Positions 13,101-21,924 are shown, numbered from the stretch's first letter. The stretch is DNA of 28,687 bases from Mesotaenium endlicherianum (GCA_009602735.1 WELA01003901.1:105379-134065), one strand, 5' to 3'. The notes: generated by a model not told the origin, from the sequence alone. Numbers and translations are program-made.

Positions 13101-14131
13101 CCTGGCAGCAGAGCATGGAGCGCCCTCTGCTGTGCCGGGTTGTCAGTGAGCCATTCAGCCGCGCACCAGACGTGCCATGCTAGCTTTTGTTCTTTCCTCT
13201 CTATGGCTTTGATCTCGACTGAGAGACGTGCTCGCCTTAGACCCTCAACCCAGAGCCTTTTTCCCAAGCCCACAGGGTTCGGATTTGGAGCAAGGCTCTT
13301 CTAGGTCTTGACTGTGAGAGTAAAGCGTAAGAATCTCTTTGTGCAGCTTGCTGTGTGGCAAGCCCAAACCTACTCCCTAACCCTAGAATGCGCAGGTCCT
13401 TCTCAACCCCTGGAACCGTATCAGGGCATGAAGAGCCCGCTCCCTTTTGGAGCCTGAATTGGCGGGAGCCCAGAGGAAAACCAACACCTTAAGCTGAGCC
13501 CTACGCCTGAGAATTGTGTGATAATAATCTCCTCAAATCTAAGAGCTCCCTCCCCTCCCACCCTCATGCAAGTATGCCCATGCAGCCTGCCCCGGTTACC
13601 CCTGGCAGCTTCGGCATACCTCTCTCCTCGCCGCTGCCTCTTCCCGTTGTGTGTGAACGAATGTGATCGCCTGTCACGCCTTCCCGATCTTGTTTAAACC
13701 TGCCGGCGATGCCCTCGTATGCTGCCCCCCAGGTGTCGCTCCTGGAGGGCTCCTCGGACCCCGACCCGCGCGAGTGGGGGCGCACGTCGGAGGAGGAGCG
13801 CAGCGCCAGCGGCATCGCCACCTGGCCCGGGGCGGCGCACGTGGGGGCGATTCGACCGGTCAACTCGAGCCTCCGGCTGTACGGCGGGGCGGCGTTTGAG
13901 CGCGCTCTCGACGAGTTCCAACGCGCCGCGTGCTCCGTCAAATGCCCCCTCATCTCCCGAGAGAAGGTCAGCCTCGTCAAATCCTCCCCTCACGCCTCCC
14001 GAATAGCCTAGCTTCGTCAAGTGCCCCCCTATTCCCTACAAGAAGGCCAGCCTTGCCGTGCAAAGCCCTCATCCGTCTTGGACAGATTGTGTTCAGTCCC
14101 TAACGCCAACACCAACCCCAACACTACCCGC

Positions 14132-14164
<33 letters not shown>

Positions 14165-17100
14165 AAGGTTTCATCTGACCCCGGCGGGCCTTTGTGGGCT
14201 CGGTAACAAGTTCATGCCCCCCGTCCAATCCCCTTCTCTTTGTGAAGCTCTTCTTGTGTTTGCACCTCATAAGAGTCTCTCAATCCATATGCTCTTCTGG
14301 CAACCTTTGATGTTGATGCATCCTCCACTCCCATGTGCTTTCAGCTGCCGTCTCCGTCTCCCCCTCCCGCTCTCAGCGGCTCACTCTGTGGTGCCCTTCC
14401 CCCCCGTGCCTCCCGGCCACCCCCTCTCACTGACAGGTGGCCAACATAGTGCTTGCGCACAAGAGCGGGCGGCAGTCGGCCGGCGAGGCGGCCTCGGAGA
14501 TCGCGCGAGCGTTCGCAAACGCGTGGCTGGGCCCGCTGGTGGACGCGCTGTGCGGCCGCCTTGCCGACATCATCCGCGCCCTCTTCGACATCGCCCTTGC
14601 ACGCCTCAGGGAGGCTGACACATGTGGGTTTTCCCCCACTGGCCATGTACACCCGCTGTACACCCATGCAGACACTGGCTCACTGGCTCACTGGCTCGCT
14701 GGCTGGCTCTTTTCACGGCATTTGTTCTTCTCGGGAGCAGATCCCGTGCAGCATGTTGATGCATGACAATCGTGCGCCGCCACTGTCTATGTGCTGCCAG
14801 ATACGTGTACTGGGGGGGGGGGGAGGTTGAGTGCTTTACCGTCTCTGGCATACTGAGACTAGGTCCGCACTTCTCTGTTGCTCCAATGTGCCCCAGCTTG
14901 GACATGCACAGGCGGACACATGTCCGAGCAGAAGCGTGTGCTTCTGTGAGCACCGACCTTGGGGACCCATGCAATGCGATTTCTGGAGTCCACACCTTCT
15001 GCACACTCGTTCTTTGTTTCGCAGTAGCTCTTAAGCGTGGGGCACTGAAGCATTCTCCATGCTTCTCCTGCTGCTCTTTATATGGCGACGTGTTGTCCTT
15101 GTTGCCAATATCAGATGTGACTACCGCGCTTCCTCCTCTCCGTCTTCTTGTTCGTCTTCTTGTTCTTTTCCGTCTCCTCCTCCTCCTCTTCCTTGTTCTT
15201 CTCCTTTTTCATCTTCATGCACTCATTCCTCCCTCGTTGTCATCTTCCCTTCCTTCTTCCTCCTCACCTTCTCCTTCTCCTTCTCTCCTTCTTCTCCTTC
15301 CTCTTTGTGCTCATCTGCTACAGCCAGGAATGACGGACCAGAGGAGGCCTCGCTGGAGCCCTACGTGGCTTTCCACGCGTCGCTCCGGCGAGCGTTTGAC
15401 AAGTTTGTCGACAGCCTGGCACGCGCGTGCAAAGAGATCGGGCGGCACCACCTGGCGTCAGCGACTAGCCCGTACTCGTCTCTCATTGGCTGGGAGCCTG
15501 ACGCGCACCTTTCAGTGAGCACACATCATGACATGGGATGATGCTGAATGGGCTGCTGGAGGGGGAGGACGGGCTGAGCTCATATGGAGTTGGCGCGTTT
15601 GGATGAGTATAAAGACTTCGTTGTTGAGTATAAAGAATTAATTGGGTGTCTTCTTGTGCACCTTAGGTTGACCGTTGCTGTCCCGGACGCAAGCATATGT
15701 GTATAGATATACGCGCGCCTGCGTGTGTGCATGTGTGTGCGTGCAAGTGTGTGTGGTGCGCGTGTTGTGTCCTATTTGACTCTGTTTTGTGTACTTCTGT
15801 GCCTTTGTGCCAGTGTAATATGCATACATGTACGTCCGTGTGCGCACTCGTGTGTAAGTGTACTATATGCAGATGCCGGCGGTATAAACGCGGGTACATG
15901 CACGTCGGTACCTGCCAACAGTCATGCACATTGACACGTCTTCACTCATTGCTGGAGGAGGGCGGGGGCTGTGCTCATTCGACACCTGGCATGCTCATGG
16001 CTCCGAAGAACGTCAACATCCACGTTCCGGATAATTCACCTCCTGCGAGCGGAGTTCATTTCTGTAATACTCATGTTGCATCTTCGCTATGACTATGTGA
16101 TCTTGTGGCACAGAGCACAATCAGCGACTTTGAGGGCCCGTCAGAAGAGGAGTTGCCGCTCACGACGCGCCACTTGTTGGCCAAGCACGCCTCGCTCAAA
16201 GGGCGCCACTTGGCGGCAGCCCAGCCGCCGGAGAACGACGAGAACACCCCCCCGTGGGGAGTGCGGCGGGAGAAGGGGGGGGCGCACGCACACGTGGGGA
16301 TGGATTTGACGGGCACGGGCAGCCCCCTGAGAGAAAGCCAGCTGACAGTCCCCGAGACTCCATCGCCCGACCAGGTGGCTCCTCCGTCTCCCCTTTTCAA
16401 TCGGAAACATTTGAATAGCATATGAAAAGTATGTGTGACGTGTCTTACTTGTTGCTTCTGATACGCCTCGCTCTTCGGGTCCCTGTGGTTTTTTGTCTTG
16501 GCCAATCTTCTTCTGAGGCGCAAACGCAAAGTGACTATCACTCGGGTGTCTCAGTGTTTGAAACGGGTCCTGGAACTTTCTGAGTGGTTGGGTGCACTGC
16601 TGGGAACCAGGACCTGTCCTTTCTATTTCTTACTTTTCACGTTCTAATTTTTATTTCTAAAGTCACGAGGGTGTTGCGTGGCAGCGTGAAGGGTGCCACA
16701 TGGCAGCGCGTTGGGTTGCCCTGCGTGTATTGTGTGAGTAGAGAGAGTGATGTATGCTTGGGACCAGGAGTAGCCAAGCATGTCAGAAAGTGCACGAGAG
16801 TGTTGGTATATATAGAAGAATTAGCTTCTGTCAGGGGGGTGCCACTAGGCATCTTGGGGGGACGCCAAGAGACACGCGCGTGTGAGTAAGTGTGCACCGC
16901 CTGTAATAGAATATTGACTTGGAACGTAAGGAGAGTCCAAGATACCCATTGGTCGAGGGACTTCTAGGGACATAGAAATTTTTGAACTCTGGACAAATAC
17001 ACAAGAGTGCACCAGGGAACGCCACACGCCGCAACAAGAAGCTGCCACGAGTCCAATAGAGACAAGATTTAAAATCGTGGCAATTTAGGGGACGAGAGAT

Positions 17101-19595
17101 TTGGATCAGCACTTGGTACATCTGGACTTGGTGGAGGAGGTGTGCTTGTACACGCACATGTGTCCGCGTGTATAAAGAAACCCAGAGCCGCCCACTTATT
17201 GACAACCTGAAAGGCATATCAATTTGATCACCTTTATATATATACATACACACACACACACATATATAGGTGTATATATACACATATATGTATATGTGTG
17301 TGTGTGTGAACATACATATATACATGTTTATTTGTACATGTATATAAATGTTTCATGTGCATAACATATGTATATATGTGCATATACGCATGCATGCATA
17401 CACGTAAAACGTTAACAAGTTTGTGACAATGATTAAGACAGCATCATTCTGGAGCGTGCAGAACTTGGGCCTGTCGTCGTCCAAGCGAGCCGAGTTTGGG
17501 GTGGCCAGCGGGCGCCTGAGCGCGATGGGCCACGCAACCAAGGGGGGCACACCACCTGGCACGTTTGGCAGCTTCGAGGTGCGTCTGCGGCCACCTGGCT
17601 GTGCATGCATGCAAGCTGCAGGCAGAGGAGGGGGAGGGGGGAGGGGAAGGGGAAGTACGTCTGAACACGGATTGCGCTCATCTTATGTGGAAGAAACTTA
17701 TTGGTTTCCTTGCCTGTAGAGAACAAGGAGAGTGACTCTAGAATGTTATATGGAAACTTGTGGAGCGAGCTCTACTAAGGTTGAGTTAGTTATGGCCCAG
17801 ATGAGAATGTGCCCCCGGGCACCAGCAGAAGATAGTTGCCGGAAAACTCTTACGAAGGGATCAAAAGCTGCTTGGCGGGCGAAGAGACGCGTGCGCGCGC
17901 GCGCGTGTGTGTGTGTGTGTGTGTGTGCGAGCGCGCACGCGCACGCTCTAGTCTGCGGGGGGCATCTGCATGCACAGGTGCTTGCTACTCTTGGTGTGTT
18001 GCTCGTGCACAAGGTTTGACCCGCTTCTGACTTTGCGGCCTTCCTCGTCGTTGGGCACTTGACTGGAATGGAGTTGGACCCCGGGNNNNNNNNNNNNNNN
18101 NNNNNNNNNNNNNNNNNGGGGGGAGGTGTTATGCATTCAAGGGGCGACGTACGATGTGACAAGTCCTTGTTTCACTACTGGCACAGGTGCCTGGGAAGTC
18201 AGTCTTGGATGTTTCCTCTGTAGAACTGTGGGCGCCTGCGGGGCATTGCAGCGTTCAAGTCGGCCACTTTCTGAGATGCCTGTGTGTGTGTGTGCTCCCA
18301 CACAAATGCCCCCGTGGAGGTCATTTGCAGGAAAAGCATCCAACTTTATCCACCCTCAAAGCCCACGCTGCTGTGTCAAAGCATCTAACTCTGCGGCGGG
18401 CGTTGACGCACGCAGGCGCCGAAACCAAAGCAGCAGCAGCAGCAGCAGCAGCCCCAGCAGGCGCGGGGGGCGAGCGAGGAGCCGACATACGAGGGCGTGT
18501 GCGCGGCGGTGGTGGAGCGGTTCCGGCGCATCCGCAGCGTGGTGGTGCTGCACCTCATCCCGCCCGCCATGAGCTCCGGCTTCCTCCCCCCCTGGTGAGC
18601 GCCAGCCAGCCACCCAGCCAATAGTAGAGCCGGGTGCCACGCCTGCTAGCTCCCCCTTCCCCCCTCATCTTTCTCCCCCTGGGCCCTCGGGCCCCTGGGG
18701 CCCTGGGGCCCCAAGGGGTCCAAAGCTGTCGAGCTTCGGAAGAGCTTCGGAAGGGCTTCCGGAGCTCGGTAGGTTTGCGCATGCGCATCTGCAAGCGCCT
18801 GTGCAGCTTTGTGATTCTCAACGAGCCGCCCCTCGTGCAAACTTAGTGAGGGGGGACATCTTGCTTGAACCCGAGTTTTCAAGCCAAGAATGTGTAATGC
18901 AAAATCATTGAGGTAGAAAAACTGGCTGCCCCGGCCAGCATTGTAATGACGCAGTGCGCTCTTTGGAGCGCTGTCGTGAGCAGCCATGGCGGGGCTTTGC
19001 TCCCCCTAGGGCCTGCCGATTAGCTCGAGCAGAGGTCGTGCGAGTGGGCCGCCATCTGTGTCAGAGCAGCAGCTTGTAAGAGAGGGCATGTGTTCAATTG
19101 AATGAAGGTGGGCTGCCATGGTTGGCTGTTGCTAGGAGGGTATGAGAGCACTTTGGAGAGGGTGTGTATTTGAGCTCATGGGGGCGGGCAGCCATGGCCG
19201 CGCTGTCTTTTCCCAGGCATGTGTCGTGTTAGACGGACACGCTTGAAGATGTCAATCTGTGAGAGCAAGACTTGCTGGCTTGCTGGCGATTTGTGCGTTC
19301 GGTCTCGACTCTCGAGTATGTGCCTCCTCCTCATCGTCATACTCGCTCATGATTCTTGGTTTCCTGACTGATGCAAGCAGTGTGATTTGGCGCGACTTGA
19401 TGGTGCAGCCGTGAGCAACTGTCGACGCAAACCTTGGTCGAGCTGTTTGCGCGCTCCGACGCCGACTTCATGTCCTCCTTCATCGCGCCGAGCGTGGTCG
19501 AGTCTCTCAAATCGGCGCAGGAGGCGCTCGAAAAAAGGCACGCTACTCTGGAGAAGTGCTTGCGAGAATTCCAAACCATTTCTCGCAGCCTATGA
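4289..19595 (+). CDS. DRP5A: DRP5A-type dynamin-related GTPase (complete, 15 exons, 846 aa)
   Basis: A large self-assembling GTPase of the cytokinesis dynamin clade; plant DRP5A acts at division sites. Exons: 4289-4425, 5595-5704, 7308-7411, 9021-9218, 10233-10439, 10912-11043, 11966-12099, 12650-12812, 13733-13966, 14437-14623, 15324-15514, 16114-16374, 17462-17578, 18416-18594, 19409-19595. All 14 introns are GT-AG, every split codon closes, and the sum is 2541 bases. Start ATG 4289 follows an in-frame TGA at 4271. GTPase motifs: P-loop GGQSDGKSS at residues 68-76, switch I T95 in MGTRRP, DTPG at 176-179, SKFD at 245-248. The middle domain spans about 300-600 (LYGGAAFER at 444-452). A linker follows with VPETPSPDQ (678-686) and seven glutamines (731-737). 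The effector domain ends FQTISRSL (839-846). [12 protein letters not shown] is rebuilt across exons 1 and 2 and CREQL across 14 and 15, both matching plant DRP5A. No PH domain is seen. Exons 1 and 13 are the least conserved; the acceptor of exon 7 (11966) could shift. Confidence 0.93.
5051..5176 (+). repeat. CA-rich microsatellite, dynamin intron 1
   Basis: (CA)n with a central (CG)n block at about 5102-5115 in intron 1 (4426-5594). It is the only large tract in this gene with CA rather than TG on the sense strand. The alternating CA/CG composition is prone to Z-DNA. Confidence 0.9.
6904..7170 (+). repeat. Long TG/CG microsatellite, dynamin intron 2
   Basis: About 267 bases of (TG)n with periodic GCG and ACG interruptions, the longest simple repeat in the window. 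It ends about 140 bases before the acceptor of exon 3 (7308). The open frames through it on both strands are repeat artefacts. Confidence 0.95.
7412..9020 (+). other. Dynamin intron 3, largest intron, no gene found inside
   Basis: This 1609-base intron separates the switch I exon from the exon with the DTPG motif. Open frames on both strands (for example 8384-8842 on + and 8438-8869 on -) show no recognisable domain. The 3' part is C-rich and holds degenerate CCCTAA units near 8940-8990. Confidence 0.6.
9774..9848 (+). repeat. AT/GTAT-rich microsatellite, dynamin intron 4
   Basis: Interrupted (TA)n with ATATGT and ACATAT units in intron 4 (9219-10232). Much of it is self-complementary and could extrude as hairpins. 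Confidence 0.85.
10091..10200 (+). repeat. Polypyrimidine tract upstream of dynamin exon 5
   Basis: About 110 bases almost wholly C and T just before the acceptor of exon 5 (10233). It is far longer than a normal splice polypyrimidine tract and may be a decayed TC/TTCC microsatellite. Confidence 0.8.
10804..10826 (+). repeat. UUCG-loop hairpin element, copy 1 (intron 5)
   Basis: A 6-bp perfect stem GCGCTC/GAGCGC closed by the loop TTCG at 10807-10822. A near copy stands in intron 14 at 18956-18971. Over the 26 bases that include the preceding TGACRCARY the two copies agree at 22 positions, and all four differences are transitions. It is probably a dispersed repeat; its function is unknown. 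Confidence 0.55.
12873..12987 (+). repeat. TG-rich microsatellite, dynamin intron 8
   Basis: (TG)n with GCG interruptions that begins about 60 bases after the donor of exon 8 (12813). The sense strand is TG. Confidence 0.9.
14133..14164 (+). repeat. (CCTG)8 tetranucleotide repeat, dynamin intron 9
   Basis: Eight perfect CCTG units in intron 9 (13967-14436). A pure tetranucleotide array of this length is likely to vary in length between individuals. Confidence 0.95.
14674..14709 (+). repeat. ACTGGCTC tandem repeat, dynamin intron 10
   Basis: Three perfect 8-base units ACTGGCTC followed by GCTGGCTGGCTC, about 50 bases downstream of the donor of exon 10. Confidence 0.85.
14812..14823 (+). repeat. 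G12 homopolymer, dynamin intron 10
   Basis: Twelve consecutive G in intron 10. The length may be unreliable in the assembly. Confidence 0.85.
15129..15311 (+). repeat. Long polypyrimidine tract upstream of dynamin exon 11
   Basis: About 180 bases almost entirely of TTC, TCC and CTT units with rare purines, directly before the acceptor of exon 11 (15324). Such homopurine-homopyrimidine DNA can form triplex (H-DNA) and gives the acceptor an exceptionally strong pyrimidine tract. Confidence 0.85.
15696..15770 (+). repeat. Degenerate TG-rich tract, dynamin intron 11
   Basis: Interrupted TG/CG dinucleotides in intron 11 (15515-16113), more decayed than the tracts in introns 2 and 8. Confidence 0.7.
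17235..17346 (+). repeat. AT/AC tract with inverted symmetry, dynamin intron 12
   Basis: TA repeats, then CA repeats, then TATATA, then ATATGT and TG repeats. The CA arm (about 17248-17262) can pair with the TG arm (about 17296-17308) across an AT-rich centre, so the tract can form a hairpin or cruciform. Confidence 0.75.
17888..17945 (+). repeat. CG/TG alternating tract, dynamin intron 13
   Basis: (CG)n passes into (TG)n and back to GCGCGCACGC. The alternating purine-pyrimidine run is a strong Z-DNA candidate, and it stands 140 bases before the assembly gap. Confidence 0.85.
18086..18117. other. Assembly gap (32 N)
   Basis: Thirty-two unknown bases inside dynamin intron 13 (17579-18415), flanked by CCGGG and GGGGGG. 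The true length is unknown. It does not interrupt coding sequence, because exon 13 ends at 17578 and exon 14 begins at 18416. Confidence 0.98.
18431..18460 (+). repeat. CAG repeat coding polyglutamine in the dynamin
   Basis: Seven CAG codons, then CCC CAG CAG, near the start of exon 14. In the dynamin frame they give a glutamine run at residues 731-737, shortly before the GTPase effector domain. All glutamines use CAG, so the tract can expand or contract by slippage. Confidence 0.85.
18680..18767 (+). repeat. GGGCCC-rich and GAGCTTCGGAAG inverted/direct repeats, dynamin intron 14
   Basis: 18680-18716 holds nested GGGCCC and GGGGCCC palindromes. Next, GAGCTTCGGAAG occurs twice (18731-18742 and 18742-18753), followed by CTTCCGGAGCTC (18756-18767), its reverse complement with one mismatch. 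The set can fold into a stable stem. The TTCGGAA core recurs in the array at 24768-24815. Confidence 0.7.
18952..18975 (+). repeat. UUUG-loop hairpin element, copy 2 (intron 14)
   Basis: GCGCTC-TTTG-GAGCGC at 18956-18971, preceded by TGACGCAGT. It is the second copy of the hairpin at 10807-10822 and lies in intron 14 of the same gene. Confidence 0.55.
18978..19200 (+). repeat. Degenerate tandem repeat with GGGCNGCCAT core, dynamin intron 14
   Basis: The core recurs near 18980, 19046, 19111 and 19187, spaced about 65 to 77 bases apart; three copies read GCWGCCATGG. The last two share about 40 bases of weaker similarity that begins at GAGAGGG. It looks like a decayed minisatellite. Confidence 0.45.
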
Positions 19596-20278
19596 CCAAT
19601 CGACGCGAGATCCTTATGCGCACGACTTGAGCGCACATGTCAAAAAAATGGACACGGTGCTGGCGCCTAGCTGAAGTTAGTAGCACTTGTGGCTGGGGTG
19701 CATGCATGCTTCATTCACTTGTTGCGGTGTCAACAAGTGTAATACCGGCCTTGCTTAAACATAGTAGTACAGATGGGGCAGGAGTCATTTCTTGCACAAT
19801 CATGCAGAGTGAGTGCTTAGTATTGATGATAATCAATAGTCAGTGTGGGCAATCCGCGTGCCCCAATACTGAACTCTGAGTGAGTGACAACAGCCGTTGT
19901 CCGGTAAGGACAAGCAGGACCAGTTTTGTCCGTGTGCCCGGGAGGCTACGCGCTGACCCTTGCAAGCACGCGGAAAGACCATTGGGCCAGCCACCTATGG
20001 ATGTCCATCAAAGTCAACGTTGGAGACCTTCAAAGCTAGAACAACGACTAGAGACGATTGGGCATCTGTTTCTGGCAGGGATATTATATGAGGATTGCTT
20101 TGGCAAACCACATGTTACATCTTCAAGTGACTCTCCGCTATCGTGCTGCGTGGAACGCTACTAAAGGGACACCAATGAACGTCCTGTGAGACACATGTAA
20201 ACATCCAACACATATGTTTACATCTGCACATGAGGGAGTGCACCCCAGAACTACTGTTAATTTTTCTTATCTCTACAG
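19596..20278. other. Downstream of the dynamin gene, 3' UTR and unassigned sequence
   Basis: The first part must be the dynamin 3' UTR. A TGTAA pentamer at 19738-19742, 143 bases after the stop, is a candidate polyadenylation signal. An open frame from a GTG at 19880 to 20164 lacks an ATG and any recognisable motif. No other gene is seen. Confidence 0.4.
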
Positions 20279-20398
20279 AAATTGAGCATTACCCAGTTGG
20301 GCATGACCCATCCTGGGGTCATGCAGCTACCTGGGATGCAAGGCTTCCGCAACATCCTTCTTGAAGCCGCCAGAAGGGCTACTCTTGGCGCGATCTGA
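20279..20398 (+). CDS. Candidate terminal exon of an unidentified gene
   Basis: A very good acceptor (a TTTTTCTTATCTCTACAG-like tract ending at 20278) is followed by an open frame of 39 codons to a TGA at 20396. It reads as a plausible protein tail with an amphipathic end (PGMQGFRNILLEAARRATL). It cannot be the dynamin tail, since that protein already ends at 19595 with the family's conserved C-terminus. I found no upstream exon with a matching donor and do not recognise the peptide. It could be a chance open frame, or a piece of a small gene between 19.6 and 20.4 kb. Confidence 0.25.
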   Translation, partial: KLSITQLGMTHPGVMQLPGMQGFRNILLEAARRATLGAI

Positions 20399-20853
20399 CA
20401 CACGTCTTGCGTGCCATCTCAATCACTAGCAAAATCTAGATGGATCTTGCCACAAAAGACCCCGTTGCCGGTCATAACTCGTGTCATCCAGCGGGCAGAG
20501 CCACGCACGCATTGTTTCCATAGGTGCGCCTCAAGGGATTGTGGAGGCCTGCTATCCTAGATTGTCCTTCTAAAGAATGTCGCTACAGTGCATAAGCAAA
20601 GTATGGGTCACCTGAAAGACCTACCAACTATGACCAAAAAAACAAACGAAGTGTACAACCAAAGAATGGCCAGAGACACTACTCACGCCAGGCCAGAATA
20701 GCCTCTAGGAACACCCTCACGCAGCCGTCTGCAAAGGGAGGCGTCTGCAAAGGGAGGCTATGAATCAGAATACTATCTACAACTAAGAGGGCACATTGAA
20801 CCGGCTTCAAGGACGATAGAGCGCCCGCAGGCGCATCTATTTCCAATCAAGAC
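20399..20853. other. Unassigned non-coding sequence
   Basis: I see no coding frame, repeat or RNA gene. A short direct repeat GCAAAGGGAGGC lies near 20730-20758. Confidence 0.5.
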
Positions 20854-21705
20854 ATGAACATGACCTGCTTGCGTGCCACAGGCCCCCAAGGCACCACCAG
20901 ACCTCAAAACAACCACCACTGCCGAGTCGAAGGCAGCAGCTGCTATTGCCCTGTGCCCTTAAGCCTGTCACTTGATTCGATTACAAGCCTGGGCCTGGGC
21001 CTAGTTGACCAATCCGGCACAGTCTTCTCTGCAGCTGAGGCAGCAGCGTCCTCTTTGCCATCGCCGTCACCAACATCGTCAGGAGCTCCTGCACCCTTCA
21101 GCATTTCCAGAGGCTTTCTGGAAGAAAGTGGCGTAGAGCGGAGCCAGTGCCAGCTGCCACAGGTGTGGCAAGCCACCACAGGACTCGCCACGTGTGCGTT
21201 TCCGACTGCAGCCATCGTTGCCGCACAGGCCTGCCTTCTCTCCACAAACCTGCGCAGCGAAGAAAAACATAAGGAGGGAGCACATGAGCCGATTGGTGGA
21301 GGTGCAGACGCAGACACTGTCGGCACCGGCAGGTGGTTACACGTCGGTGTAATAAGTTTGAACAGACACCAGGGATCCCCCTCAGGAGCAAACCACCACC
21401 ACTGGTCTTCGAACGACACTTGCATGCGCGTGCATGCATACCTGGACTCAGACAAGGACGCCTCGTCGTTGTTGTGCTGTAGGGGAGAATTCTCCGTCCC
21501 CGCCTCCGACACCACCACCACCACCACCACCGGGGGGCCACGCTCGGTAGCCCCTGCACTCCTCCCCTCGTGCACATTCGCATACATTCGTACACACACA
21601 CACGCACACCCTGACAAGAGCATACGCATGTGTGGGGTGTGCAAGCTTCCAGCAGGCTCCCAAGAGAAAAGAATGCTCACGGACCGCCTCAACTGTCTCC
21701 TCTAG
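20854..21705 (+). CDS. Doubtful ORF, 283 codons, overlapped by a long antisense frame
   Basis: An ATG-to-TAG frame with no recognised domain, containing a threonine run and histidine-rich pieces that stem from local repeats. The opposite strand is also open over 20943-21692 (249 codons). That strand carries two good 3' splice-site motifs, a pyrimidine tract ending CTGCGCAG (near 21258) and one ending TTCTTCCAG (near 21120), so exons of a minus-strand gene are equally possible. Both frames may be chance in GC-rich DNA. No function is proposed. Confidence 0.2.
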   Translation: MNMTCLRATGPQGTTRPQNNHHCRVEGSSCYCPVPLSLSLDSITSLGLGLVDQSGTVFSAAEAAASSLPSPSPTSSGAPAPFSISRGFLEESGVERSQCQLPQVWQATTGLATCAFPTAAIVAAQACLLSTNLRSEEKHKEGAHEPIGGGADADTVGTGRWLHVGVISLNRHQGSPSGANHHHWSSNDTCMRVHAYLDSDKDASSLLCCRGEFSVPASDTTTTTTTGGPRSVAPALLPSCTFAYIRTHTHAHPDKSIRMCGVCKLPAGSQEKRMLTDRLNCLL

Positions 21706-21924
21706 AATGCCTCTACTCGCATCCTCTCACATAGGCTCCCTGGGACCCTGGGCCCCTCGGCTGACTCTACCCTGTCGTTGCGCCGGCCAGCAGGCCCCAG
21801 TGCCTCGACGCCTCCCGCCGAAAGACTGAACCAGATGGCACGATGGGACGAGCCTTGAGCAGCAGCCCCCGCCCTCCCAGCGTGCAGGCAGGCGGACTTG
21901 ATGCAGCGACGCACGACAGGAGGC

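Noticed and set aside
21500..21530. Possible polythreonine or polyvaline coding tract
   Set aside because: It is an (ACC)n microsatellite inside an ORF with no other support; nothing shows that it is translated.
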